Shown here piece by piece: positions 55,065-63,181 of a stretch of DNA of 64,000 bases. Numbering within the stretch: the first letter of the stretch is position 1; every line of letters starts with the position of its first letter. Under the pieces are notes generated by a model. It saw only the letters and a program-made list of their open reading frames with translations. It had not been told where the DNA came from and did not search any database. Made by a program: the position numbers and the translations under genes. Origin of the DNA: Aeromonas bivalvium (GTDB taxonomy: Bacteria; Pseudomonadota; Gammaproteobacteria; Enterobacterales; Aeromonadaceae). Where the stretch lies: positions 306,935-370,934 of the forward strand of contig NZ_CDBT01000008.1 in NCBI RefSeq assembly GCF_000819765.1. Direction: 5' to 3'.

Positions 55065-55235
55065 ATGAACAATCTGCTCAAGATCCTGCTGGCCATCTTT
55101 CTGCCCCCTGTCTGCGCCTTTATCCAGGTGGGCTTCAGCCTCCACTTCCTCATCAACATAGTGCTGACCCTGCTCGGCGGCCTGCCCGGCATGGTCCATG
55201 CGCTCTGGCTGGTGGTGACGGACAAACGCGCCTGA
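55065..55235 (+). CDS. Pmp3/YqaE-family small membrane protein
   Basis: A 56-residue protein below usual length cut-offs. It starts MNNLLKILLAIFLPPVCAF at ATG 55065 with AAGGAA five bases upstream, and has two membrane helices with the family signature LLAIFLPPVCAFIQVG and NIVLTLLGGLPGMVHALW. Pmp3 proteins affect membrane potential and salt tolerance in yeast and are stress-induced in bacteria. It ends just before a strong terminator. Confidence 0.85.
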   Translation: MNNLLKILLAIFLPPVCAFIQVGFSLHFLINIVLTLLGGLPGMVHALWLVVTDKRA

Positions 55236-55258
55236 GCCACGACAGGGCAGAAGCAACG

Positions 55259-55287
55259 AAAAGGCCAACCCGGGGGTTGGCCTTTTT
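55259..55287 (+). terminator. Terminator of the Pmp3-like gene
   Basis: Stem AAGGCCAACC / GGTTGGCCTT (55261-55270 with 55275-55284) extended by A-T pairs and a T5 run. Also near the end of mliC on the other strand. Confidence 0.9.
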
Positions 55288-55308
55288 GCTGTCCGTGGGC
55301 CCTTGGGC

Positions 55309-55665
55309 TCATTGCTGCTTGCAGTCTGTGTAGGCGCTCTGCCATTCACCCTGCTCGCCCCTCACCTCGACGAAGCCTTCGTTCCCCTTGTTCCACCAGA
55401 CGGCCTCGTGCTCATCGGTATAGCGGGCGCCAGAGGCAGACACCACCTGGGGCAGGGTGTAATCCTTGCCATTGGGCAGCGCGAGCTTGATGAAGTTGAG
55501 GCTGTCGTCAGAGAGGGCGTAGTAGCTCACCTGCACCTTCTGGTCGTTGGCACACTGATAGGCTATTGGGGCGCCACCTGTGACGGTGAGGGAGTGGGGA
55601 GCCGGGGCACAGCCCGCGAGGCCGAGCAGCAGGGCGCCCGGCAGAGAAAAGCGCAGAAATATCAC
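55309..55665 (-). CDS. mliC: Membrane-bound inhibitor of C-type lysozyme MliC
   Basis: A lipoprotein of 118 residues that protects against C-type lysozyme. GTG 55665 is preferred because GGAG lies nine bases upstream and it gives a compact lipoprotein signal (VIFLRFSLPGALLLGLAGC, Cys19); ATG 55710 would add 15 residues. The MliC domain has YQCANDQKVQVSYY and the diagnostic SGARYTDEHEAVWWNKGNEG, with the terminal Cys in YTDCKQQ for the disulfide. The protein is the second lysozyme inhibitor in this window besides PliI. Confidence 0.88.
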   Translation of the reverse strand: MIFLRFSLPGALLLGLAGCAPAPHSLTVTGGAPIAYQCANDQKVQVSYYALSDDSLNFIKLALPNGKDYTLPQVVSASGARYTDEHEAVWWNKGNEGFVEVRGEQGEWQSAYTDCKQQ

Positions 55666-55813
55666 GATGAAGACTCCATGGTGCGGTATAGGTTCGACTG
55701 AACCCATCACTTGGGGTAAAGCCTAACAGAGCGGGCGGCTCAGGCAAGGGGCAGGGGCAAACCCCTGGTCGAGTCGTGACGTTTCCCCCTCGATCCGGGC
55801 CTGGCTTGTGGCC

Positions 55814-55837
55814 AAAAAAAGCCCCGATGATCGGGGC
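55814..55837 (-). terminator. Terminator of the slyA-hlyD-FUSC operon
   Basis: Stem GCCCCGA / TCGGGGC (55821-55827 with 55831-55837), loop TGA, followed on the minus strand by a T7 run. Confidence 0.88.
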
Positions 55838-55872
55838 AAAAAGCAAGCTCATCCATGGGCTCATCACAGTAG

Positions 55873-56922
55873 TCAGTGGCCGAAGCGGGTCGCCTCGAAC
55901 CGGTTAAGCAGGTGGTGCAGCAGGTAGCAGGCCAGCAGGGTGGCCACGATGGCAAAGAGGATGCTGCTGACCCGATAGAGGGCGCTGAACACCAGATCGT
56001 TGCCCGGGGTCAGATACTGGCCGAACAGGATGCCGAGGGTGGTAAGGGCGCCAAAACCGACTCCCGAGCCGCTCCCCTCCTTGACATGGGCATGGCTGAA
56101 CAGCATGGCGCCGAGCCAGAGCAGGGGAGCGACCAGGATCAGCTGCCCGGACCAGTCATAGAGCACCAGCTGGCACAGGATGCCGAAGCTGACCCCGAGC
56201 AGGGTGCCCATAGCCCGGCGCCTGGCATAACCGAGGGCGCCGTTCCAGTGCATGGGGAAGAGCACCAGCAGGGTGGTGGCCTGGGCGGACATGGAGTCGC
56301 GCAGGTCGAACATCTGGAATATCAGGAAGGAGAGGGTGGCGACCCCGGCCCCCAGCAGCGCCTCGTGACGCATCCGGTGCGGCGCCTTGGGCGGGCTCGC
56401 TGGGCTGGGTCTGGGCTCCACGTCCGGCAGCAGGGCCGTCATCAGGTAGGCGATGAGCACGGAGAGCACGCTGGCCCAGAGGTTGCTGAAGATGAGATCG
56501 TTCAAGTCCGTGTCCGGGTAGCTGGCAAAGTGCAGCATGATGCTGAGACTGAGCACGCCGTTGGCGCCAAACAGAAACAGGCTGCCCCGGGACATGGCGG
56601 CGAAGCGATAGACGAACAGCAGGAAGGCGACGGGGGTCATCAGGGCGGGATGAGCGCCAAACAGACCGCCGAGCAAACCCACCTCCAGTCCGCACATCAC
56701 GGCGGCGGCGATGAGCTGGCGGGCGGCGTGGCCGTTCATCACGGGTATCATGCCGAGCAGCAGCATGGGGGTCACGGTGAAGAAGACCCCGTAGTTCCAG
56801 CCAAACAGCTTGCAGAGCAGAAAGCCCAGGGTGCTGCCGAAGGCGATGCGCAGGCATTGGCGCAGCTCGTTGGCCGCCAGGGGCCTGTGCCAGAGGGTGG
56901 GATTGATCAGGGTGCTTGCCAT
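55873..56922 (-). CDS. FUSC/DUF2955-family inner-membrane efflux component (YdhK/AaeB-like)
   Basis: A 349-residue protein with about nine to ten helices in two repeats (ELRQCLRIAFGSTLGFLLCKLF; HEALLGAGVATLSFLIFQMF, then ARRRAMGTLLGVSFGILCQLVL, the conserved GTLLG(V/A) turn). Fusaric-acid-resistance and AaeB proteins form the inner-membrane part of efflux pumps together with an HlyD-type adaptor. It is shorter than AaeB (655) and lacks the cytoplasmic loop. Located 19 bases after the adaptor gene. Confidence 0.85.
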   Translation of the reverse strand: MASTLINPTLWHRPLAANELRQCLRIAFGSTLGFLLCKLFGWNYGVFFTVTPMLLLGMIPVMNGHAARQLIAAAVMCGLEVGLLGGLFGAHPALMTPVAFLLFVYRFAAMSRGSLFLFGANGVLSLSIMLHFASYPDTDLNDLIFSNLWASVLSVLIAYLMTALLPDVEPRPSPASPPKAPHRMRHEALLGAGVATLSFLIFQMFDLRDSMSAQATTLLVLFPMHWNGALGYARRRAMGTLLGVSFGILCQLVLYDWSGQLILVAPLLWLGAMLFSHAHVKEGSGSGVGFGALTTLGILFGQYLTPGNDLVFSALYRVSSILFAIVATLLACYLLHHLLNRFEATRFGH

Positions 56923-56941
56923 TATGCGCGTCCGGTCGTCA

Positions 56942-57997
56942 TCAGTAGATGTAGTGCAGCAGGCTCAGCAACCGGATCTGGCCGCGGGCAAACAGCGCGG
57001 TCAGGGCATTGTCCGGCAGCAGCTGGACGGTGGCACGGGCTCCGGTGGGCAGGCCCTGGGGCATCTGATCCAGGGTCAGGTGCAGGCGCAGGCGCTGGGC
57101 ATCACGCACCCAGCGATCCGATTCCACCGGGCTGGCCAGCAGGCCGTTGGCATCGAACTGACCGGCGCTGACCCCGGCATCCAGACTGCTGACCTTGGCC
57201 TGGAAGATCTGGCCTGGCTTGCCGTCGAAGGCGATCAGGGCCCTGGCCCCCGCCGTGACGTTGCGCAGGCTCTTCTCGCGAAAATCGGCGATGAGATCCA
57301 CCTTGTCCGAGACCAGGGCCAGCAGGGGCGAGCCGGCGGCGGCGAAGCTGCCCTGCTTGAGCTGCATATTGGTCACTATGCCGTCCTGGGGCGCCGTCAC
57401 CTGGCTGTAGGCGAGGTTGAGCTCGGCCTGGGCCAGCTTGTTGCGGGCCTGGCGCAGGCGCAGGTTGTCGGCGCCTGCCAGACCGCGGTTGACCCTGATC
57501 TGGTCCAGGCGCGCCTGGCTTGCCATCAGGTTGGCGCGGGCGGTCTGCCAGGCGCTGTTGGCCTGATCCCGCTGCTGGGCGGAGACCAGTTTCTTGCCAA
57601 ACAGCGTCTCCAGACGATGGGCATCGCGCTCTTTTTGCGCGAGATCGGTCAGGCTGGCGCTGAGATCCGCCTTGGCGGCGTCCAGGCTGGCGTCGAGCTG
57701 ACGGTTGTCCTGTATGGCCTGATCCAGGGCGAGCTGGGCCTGCTCCACCGCCAGGCGAAAGGGCTCGCTATCCAGGGCGAACAGCAGATCCCCCCGTTTG
57801 ACGGTCTGGTTATTGCTCACCGCCACCTCGACTATCTTGCCGCTGACCTGAGGGGTGATGCGGGTGACGGTCCGGGTTGCCATGGCCTGGGGGGTGAGGG
57901 GCATCTCTATGTCGGCCAGCAGGAAGTAGGCAAATACCCCCGCGAAGCCGAGCATGGCAAATTTTATCCAGCGGGCAAATTGTTGATCCGGCGTCAT
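56942..57997 (-). CDS. HlyD/EmrA-family membrane fusion protein (efflux adaptor)
   Basis: A 351-residue periplasmic adaptor with one N-terminal helix (FAMLGFAGVFAYFLLADI), lipoyl half-motifs (VTRITPQVSGKIVEVAVSNNQTVKRGDLLF; LNLAYSQVTAPQDGIVTNM) around a helical hairpin of about 130 residues, and a beta-barrel domain (VSLDAGVSAG type). It connects the FUSC pump to the periplasm. It begins three bases after the slyA stop and precedes the FUSC gene, matching the ydhJ-ydhK neighbourhood of slyA in enterobacteria. Confidence 0.92.
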   Translation of the reverse strand: MTPDQQFARWIKFAMLGFAGVFAYFLLADIEMPLTPQAMATRTVTRITPQVSGKIVEVAVSNNQTVKRGDLLFALDSEPFRLAVEQAQLALDQAIQDNRQLDASLDAAKADLSASLTDLAQKERDAHRLETLFGKKLVSAQQRDQANSAWQTARANLMASQARLDQIRVNRGLAGADNLRLRQARNKLAQAELNLAYSQVTAPQDGIVTNMQLKQGSFAAAGSPLLALVSDKVDLIADFREKSLRNVTAGARALIAFDGKPGQIFQAKVSSLDAGVSAGQFDANGLLASPVESDRWVRDAQRLRLHLTLDQMPQGLPTGARATVQLLPDNALTALFARGQIRLLSLLHYIY

Positions 57998-58000
57998 CTT

Positions 58001-58477
58001 TTATTCTCTCTCTTCACTCTGTTGTGTCAGCTTGTCGATGGCGTTGGTCGAGATGCGGGCAATGATCTCCTCGAACCGGGTCAGCTCCTGCTGGCTGATG
58101 CCGCCGAGCAGCTCCCGGCGCACCCCTATGATGCGATCCTCGATCTGATCGAGCAGGGCCTTGCCCGCCGGGGTCAGGGTCACGATGCGGGCCCGCTTGT
58201 CCTGATGGCAGCAGTGGCGCGCGATCAGATCCTGCTCCTCCAGCTGACCCAGGGTGCGCATCAGGGAGGGCAGCTCGATTTCCAGGGCATCGGCCAGGCT
58301 CTTCTGGCTGAGGGATCCCCCGAGGCGGGAGAGCTTCCACAGCGCGGTCCAGCGGGGATGGGTCAGACCCAGGGGGGCCAGCTCATGATCGGCCACGGTA
58401 CGCCACAACCGGCTGAGCCGGGACAACTGTTCCGCCAGGGACAACTCGCGCAACATCTCCAGATCCTTGACCATCAT
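58001..58477 (-). CDS. slyA: SlyA/MarR-family transcriptional regulator
   Basis: A 158-residue winged-helix regulator (Salmonella SlyA 144). The match to SlyA is clear: LSRLWRTVADHELAPLGLTHPRW, LADALEIELPSLMRTLGQLEEQDLI and DKRARIVTLTPAGKALLD. It starts ATG-ATG at 58477/58474 after AGGAG. Two TTAGCxxGCTAA operators upstream match the SlyA consensus, so it should control its own operon. It is the first gene of a drug-efflux operon (hlyD, FUSC). MarR-type ligands such as phenolic acids are plausible inducers. Confidence 0.9.
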   Translation of the reverse strand: MMVKDLEMLRELSLAEQLSRLSRLWRTVADHELAPLGLTHPRWTALWKLSRLGGSLSQKSLADALEIELPSLMRTLGQLEEQDLIARHCCHQDKRARIVTLTPAGKALLDQIEDRIIGVRRELLGGISQQELTRFEEIIARISTNAIDKLTQQSEERE

Positions 58478-58491
58478 CTCGCTCCTGTTAC

Positions 58492-58533
58492 TTAGCCTGC
58501 TAAGTATTATATTTATTTAGCAGGCTAAGTAAA
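58492..58533 (-). promoter_or_regulatory. slyA promoter between two SlyA-type operators
   Basis: TTAGCCTGCTAA (58492-58503) and TTAGCAGGCTAA (58517-58528) are each imperfect palindromes matching the SlyA site TTAGCAAGCTAA, and together form a perfect 14-base inverted repeat around the centre. On the minus strand the -10 TATAAT (58506-58511) lies between them and a -35 TTTACT (58528-58533) follows at 16 bases. Binding to both would block the promoter. Confidence 0.8.
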
Positions 58534-58729
58534 TAGTGTGATCGAGATCTTGTTTACCGGGGCGCTGGGTCACGGCGGGCAAGGGGGGCGGCAGCCTGTC
58601 CGGCCTCGGCCGGGCAGAGGGGGTGGCGTTTAAGGTTTTAATGTTTTTATATGCCTTTGCAGCCGGGCTAACCGACAGGCGGAGGGCGGGGCACTAGAGT
58701 AGCGCCACCTCACACCCTGGAGCATAACA
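58534..58729 (+). promoter_or_regulatory. Region upstream of the 2HCT permease
   Basis: AT-rich DNA at 58628-58660 (GTTTAAGG, TTTTAATG, TTTTTATATG) is the probable promoter and the target of the CitB-type regulator encoded downstream. I did not find a clear direct repeat. Ribosome site GGAGC precedes the ATG. Confidence 0.4.
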
Positions 58730-60031
58730 ATGAAAAGCCTCTCTACTGCGAAAGCCGCCCCCTGGGGCAGCCAACAGATCGCCGGCATGCCCATGATGAT
58801 CTTCCTCGGGCTGGCCGCCTGCGTTCTCTTCTCCGGCTGGAACGGCTCACTGCCGCTCGGCATGGTCGGCGCCCTGGCGCTGATGTTCGTGCTCGGCACC
58901 CTGCTAAGCGAGCTCGGCGAGCGCATCCACCCCATCCGTGAATACCTGGGAGGCGGCACCATACTCGCCATCTTCGGCGGCGCCGCCCTGTTCGAATACC
59001 AGGTGCTGCCGGTCGAAGCGGGTCAGGTGATCACCCGTTTCATGAAGGAGGGGGGCTTTTTGAACTTCTTCATCGCCAGCCTGGTGACGGGCTCCGTGCT
59101 GGGGATGAGCAGTGCCCTGCTGAAAAACGCCGCCATGCGTTACCTGCCGGTGATCCTGGGTGGGGTCGCCGTGGCGCTGCTCAGCGTCGGTCTGGTGGGC
59201 GCCCTGATGGGGTACGGCTTCAAGAACGCGGTGCTGCTCATCGGTCTGCCCATCATGGGTGGCGGCATGGGGGCGGGCGCCGTGCCCCTGGTGGAGATCC
59301 TCTCCGGCCCCTTGCAGATGTCGAGCGCCGATCTGCTCTCGCGCATGGTGCCCGCCGTGGTCATCGCCAACACCCTGGCCATTCTGGTGGGCACCCTGCT
59401 GGTGCGCCTCGGTCGCCGCTTCCCGTCCCTGACCGGCAACGGCCAGCTGATGGTGAAAGAGAGCAGTGTCGGTGTGGCCGAAGAACAGGCCCATGCACCG
59501 ACCCTGGAGAGCCTGGGACTCGGGCTCTTCATCAGCTCCAGCATGTTCGTGCTGGGCTCATTGCTCGGCAACTTCATCCCCATGCATCCCTTCGCCCTCA
59601 TGATACTGGCGGTGGCCTTCGTCAAGGTGAGCGGCCTGCTGCCGCGCCGCTACGAGCAGGCGGCCGCCGACTGGTACCAGTTCGTGGTTACCAATCTCAC
59701 TCCCTCCCTGCTGGTGGGGATCGGGGTCGCCTATACCAGCATCCCTGAGCTCATCAGCGCCTTCTCCGTCAGCTACTTCGTGCTGGTGCTGGTGACCGTG
59801 GTCGGCGGCGCCCTCGGCGCGGCCCTGGTGGGGCGCATGATAGGTTTCTATCCCATTGAGGCGGCCATCACCGGCGGTCTGTGCATGGCCAACATGGGGG
59901 GCACGGGGGATGTGGCCGTGCTGTCGGCGGCCCAGCGCATGAAGCTGATGCCGTTCGCCCAGATCTCTTCTCGTCTCGGGGGCGCCGTCATGTTGATCCT
60001 GGCCACCCTGCTCATCTCGCTGCTGGTATAA
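58730..60031 (+). CDS. 2-hydroxycarboxylate (citrate/malate) Na+ or H+ symporter, 2HCT family
   Basis: A 433-residue inner-membrane transporter with about 11 helices. The two reentrant-loop motifs typical of CitS/MaeN/MaeP are seen: LIGLPIMGGGMGAGAVPL and CMANMGGTGDVAVLSAAQRM. The conserved arginine region near the C-terminus (KLMPFAQISSRLGGA) is intact. Members carry citrate or malate. Because the next gene is malic enzyme and no citrate lyase is nearby, malate is the more likely substrate (inference). Start ATG 58730 follows GGAGC. Ten bases separate it from the malic enzyme. Confidence 0.9.
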   Translation: MKSLSTAKAAPWGSQQIAGMPMMIFLGLAACVLFSGWNGSLPLGMVGALALMFVLGTLLSELGERIHPIREYLGGGTILAIFGGAALFEYQVLPVEAGQVITRFMKEGGFLNFFIASLVTGSVLGMSSALLKNAAMRYLPVILGGVAVALLSVGLVGALMGYGFKNAVLLIGLPIMGGGMGAGAVPLVEILSGPLQMSSADLLSRMVPAVVIANTLAILVGTLLVRLGRRFPSLTGNGQLMVKESSVGVAEEQAHAPTLESLGLGLFISSSMFVLGSLLGNFIPMHPFALMILAVAFVKVSGLLPRRYEQAAADWYQFVVTNLTPSLLVGIGVAYTSIPELISAFSVSYFVLVLVTVVGGALGAALVGRMIGFYPIEAAITGGLCMANMGGTGDVAVLSAAQRMKLMPFAQISSRLGGAVMLILATLLISLLV

Positions 60032-60041
60032 GGAACAGACC

Positions 60042-61592
60042 ATGAACGACATCATGATGGGCACCAGCCTGCCCTACGCCGAACGCAAGCGACAAGGCCT
60101 GATGGGGCGCATGCCCCACAAGGAGGAGTCCCTGGCCCAGCAGCGGCGCCGCATCTACCGATTGGTCAGCGCCATGCAGAGCCCGTTCGATCAGCATCTG
60201 CTGCTGCGCCAGCTGCAGGAGGACAACCCTGTGCTGTTCTACGATCTGGTGCGCCACCACCTGCCCGAGCTCTTGCCCATCATCTACACCCCTGTGGTGG
60301 GGGAGGCGTGCCAGCGCCACAGCGATCTCTATCTGCGCAGCCACGGGCTCTATCTCTCCTGGCACGACAGGGAGGATCTGGATGCCATCTTCGCCTCGGT
60401 GGAGCAGGAGGTGGACGTCATCGTCATCTCCGACGGGGAGCGGGTGCTGGGTCTGGGGGATCTCGGCATCGGCGGCATGGGGATCTGCATCGGCAAGCTG
60501 GCGCTCTACAGCGCTGCCGGTGGCATCAACCCGGCCCGCACCCTGCCCCTGTGCGTGGACGTGGGCACCAACAACCCGGATCTGCTGGAGGATGATTCCT
60601 ACCTCGGCTGGCAGGCCAACCGGGTGGATGGGGAGCCCTATTACCACTTCATGGACAAGGTGGTGGCGGCCATTCGCAAACGCTGGCCCCAGGTGGTGCT
60701 GCAGTTCGAGGATTTCGCCGGCAAGCATGCCGCCAATCTGCTGGCCCGTTATCGGGACGAGCTGTGCATGTTCAACGACGACATCCAGGGCACGGCGGCG
60801 GTGGCCTCCGCCTGCGTGCTGGCGGGGTTGCAGCAGGCGGGCACTGCCCTGGCCGACACCCCTGTGCTCATTGTCGGGGCGGGATCTGCCGGTTGTGGCA
60901 TCGCCGCCATGCTGGCGCAGCTGGCGGGCAGCCCACAGCGGATACAGCTGTTCGACCAGGATGGCCTGGTCTGCCAGGACAGGGCCAATCTGACCCAGAC
61001 CCAGCAGCCCTTCGCCCGTCCGGCGGCGGAAGCCTGCGATACCTTGCCCGCACTCATCGCCCGCCTGCGCCCCGGGGTGCTGATCGGGGTGAGCGGCCAG
61101 GGGGGCCTCTTTACCGAGGCCGTGCTTGGCGCCATGGGGGAGGTGTGCGAGCGCCCCGTGATACTGCCGCTCTCCAACCCGACCCGCAGCGCAGAGGCGA
61201 CGCCGGAGCAGGTGTGGCAGGCCACAGATGGCCGAGCCCTGCTCGCCACCGGCAGCCCGTTTGCCCCCGTCACCGTGGACGGGGAGGCGCGAGTGGTCTC
61301 CCAGTGCAACAACGTCTATGTCTTCCCGGGCATTGGTCTTGGCGCCTGCGCGGTCAAGGCGCGGCGCATCAGTGATGGCATGTTGCAGGCGGCGGTGCGG
61401 GCGGTGGGGGCCTATCCCCTTGCCGACGGGCGCCTGCTGCCTCCCATCGAGCAGGTGGGGGAGGTGGCCCGCGCGGTCGCTCGCGCCGTGGCTCTCACCG
61501 CCCGCGAGGAGGGATTGGCGGATTTTGACGGTGATCCCGCGCCCCTCATTGACCAGACCTGGTGGCGTCCGCACTATTGGTCCGCGTCCTGA
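60042..61592 (+). CDS. NAD(P)-dependent malic enzyme (malate oxidoreductase, decarboxylating)
   Basis: Converts malate to pyruvate plus CO2 and NAD(P)H. The product has 516 residues (E. coli MaeA 565). Active-site stretches: YTPVVGEACQRHS (Tyr), VISDGERVLGLGDLGIGGM, CVDVGTNN, FEDFAGKHAANLL, FNDDIQGTAAV (metal), NAD-binding GAGSAGCGIAAM, SGQGGLFTEAV, LSNPTRSAEATPEQ, FPGIGLGAC. It belongs to the long MaeA class rather than the small bacterial MaeE class. Malolactic enzyme is a close relative and cannot be fully excluded, but that class is Gram-positive. Coupled to the transporter and the two-component genes. Confidence 0.93.
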   Translation: MNDIMMGTSLPYAERKRQGLMGRMPHKEESLAQQRRRIYRLVSAMQSPFDQHLLLRQLQEDNPVLFYDLVRHHLPELLPIIYTPVVGEACQRHSDLYLRSHGLYLSWHDREDLDAIFASVEQEVDVIVISDGERVLGLGDLGIGGMGICIGKLALYSAAGGINPARTLPLCVDVGTNNPDLLEDDSYLGWQANRVDGEPYYHFMDKVVAAIRKRWPQVVLQFEDFAGKHAANLLARYRDELCMFNDDIQGTAAVASACVLAGLQQAGTALADTPVLIVGAGSAGCGIAAMLAQLAGSPQRIQLFDQDGLVCQDRANLTQTQQPFARPAAEACDTLPALIARLRPGVLIGVSGQGGLFTEAVLGAMGEVCERPVILPLSNPTRSAEATPEQVWQATDGRALLATGSPFAPVTVDGEARVVSQCNNVYVFPGIGLGACAVKARRISDGMLQAAVRAVGAYPLADGRLLPPIEQVGEVARAVARAVALTAREEGLADFDGDPAPLIDQTWWRPHYWSAS

Positions 61593-61609
61593 TGTTGCAA
61601 GGCTAATCG

Positions 61610-63178
61610 ATGAAACTGCGTCACCAAGTGGTCACCCTCTCCCTCGGGCTGTCACTGCTGCTGATCCTGATCCTGGGCAGCCTGCTCGCCCTCTTTATCC
61701 GCCACCTGCTGGAGAGCAACCTGCAGGAGAGCGGCGGCGATCTGGCCCGGGTGCTGGCGGCGGACACCCGGGTGGTGCAGGCCCTCAGGCAGGGGCGGGA
61801 TCCGGGCCTGCGGGACTATGTGGAGGGGATCCGCAGCCGCACCGACGCCGCCTACATGGTGGTGACCGACGAGCATGGGGTGCGTCTGAGCCACCCCTCC
61901 CCGGAACGAGTCGGCGGCCGGTTTCGCGGCGACGACATCTGGCCCGCCCTCAACCAGCGGATCAGCTACTGCTCCAAGGATGAGGGGACCCTGGGGCCCG
62001 CCATTCGCTGCTTTGCCCCCGTGCTCGGCCCGGATGGTCGCACCATGGGCGCCGTGGTGGTGGGCTACCTGATGCAGACGGTAGAGGGCATCTATCTGGA
62101 GCGGGTCGCCCTGCTGGCCTGCGCCATCCTGGCCGTGCTGGGCTGCGGCCTGCTGCTGGCGCTCTGGGTGCAGCATCTGCTGCGTCGCACCCTGCTGGAT
62201 CTCGAGCCCGAGGCCATCGTCCATCGCTTCATGCTGCAGGATCTGGTGCTGGAGCATATCCCGGAGGGGGTGATAGCCCTGGACAGCAGGGGCTGCATCC
62301 GCATGCTCAACAGCGCCGCGTTTTATCAGCTGCGCCTGCCGGGTACAGGGCGCCATGCCCTGCTGGGCCAGCCACTGGCACAGGTCTCGCCGCCTCTGGC
62401 GCCCGCCGTGACCCAGGTGGAGACCGAGTTCGGTTTTACCGTGCACGGGGAGGCGTTCGTGGGGCGCTGGCAGGCGGTGGAGGGCAAGGTGCCCGGCCGC
62501 CTGCTCATCTTCAGCCGCCCCGAGCTGACCGGCAGCCTCGGCATGCAGGTGACTCACCTGCGCCAATACGCCGAGATGCTGCGCATCCAGACCCACGAGT
62601 TCGCCAACAAGCTGAGCAGCCTCTCCGGATTGCTGCAGCTGGGCCACGTGGATCAGGCGGTGGAGCTGATCCAGCAGGAGAGCGAGGCGTGCCAGACCAT
62701 GCTGCAGGATCTGCTGCGGGCCATCGAGGACAAGCCGGTGGCCGGCCTCATCCTCGGCAAGTTCAGCCGGGCGCGGGAGCTGGGGGTGACCCTGGCGCTC
62801 GATCCCGATTCGGCGCTCGGGGAGTATCCGGCGGCGGTGTCGGCGGATCTCATTACCCTCATCGGCAACCTGCTGGACAACGGCATCCGCGCCGCCTGGG
62901 CCAGGCGCAAGCAGTGTCCGCCGCGGGTGCTTATCTCCATCAACGACTTCGGCCGCCGCCTGGTGATCGAGGTGGAAGACAGCGGCGAGGGGGTGGACGA
63001 GGCGCTGGCGGATCACCTGTTCGATTACGGGGTGAGCCGTCAGACCGGGGATCACGGGGTGGGCCTCTTCCTGGTCAAGGAGACGGTGGCCAGACGAGGG
63101 GGTGTGATAGAATGGCGCCGCACCGCCGAACAGACCACCTTGTTCGGTATCTACTTGAATAAAAACCAATTGGTGTGA
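61610..63178 (+). CDS. Sensor histidine kinase of the CitA/DcuS family
   Basis: A 522-residue membrane kinase. Helix 1 (about 9-30), periplasmic sensory PAS (about 33-165; TDAAYMVVTDEHGVRLSHPSPERVGGRF, matching the Y-V-V-D-xxxRxxHPxPxxxG pattern that binds carboxylates in CitA/DcuS), helix 2 (about 165-190), cytoplasmic PAS (about 205-310), and HisKA with phospho-acceptor H329 in IQTHEFANKLSSLSGLLQLG. ATPase with N box LLDNGIRAAW and G boxes DSGEGVDE and GDHGVGLFLVKE. It probably senses malate or citrate. It overlaps closely with the regulator gene (three bases apart). Confidence 0.93.
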   Translation: MKLRHQVVTLSLGLSLLLILILGSLLALFIRHLLESNLQESGGDLARVLAADTRVVQALRQGRDPGLRDYVEGIRSRTDAAYMVVTDEHGVRLSHPSPERVGGRFRGDDIWPALNQRISYCSKDEGTLGPAIRCFAPVLGPDGRTMGAVVVGYLMQTVEGIYLERVALLACAILAVLGCGLLLALWVQHLLRRTLLDLEPEAIVHRFMLQDLVLEHIPEGVIALDSRGCIRMLNSAAFYQLRLPGTGRHALLGQPLAQVSPPLAPAVTQVETEFGFTVHGEAFVGRWQAVEGKVPGRLLIFSRPELTGSLGMQVTHLRQYAEMLRIQTHEFANKLSSLSGLLQLGHVDQAVELIQQESEACQTMLQDLLRAIEDKPVAGLILGKFSRARELGVTLALDPDSALGEYPAAVSADLITLIGNLLDNGIRAAWARRKQCPPRVLISINDFGRRLVIEVEDSGEGVDEALADHLFDYGVSRQTGDHGVGLFLVKETVARRGGVIEWRRTAEQTTLFGIYLNKNQLV

Positions 63179-63181
63179 GTC

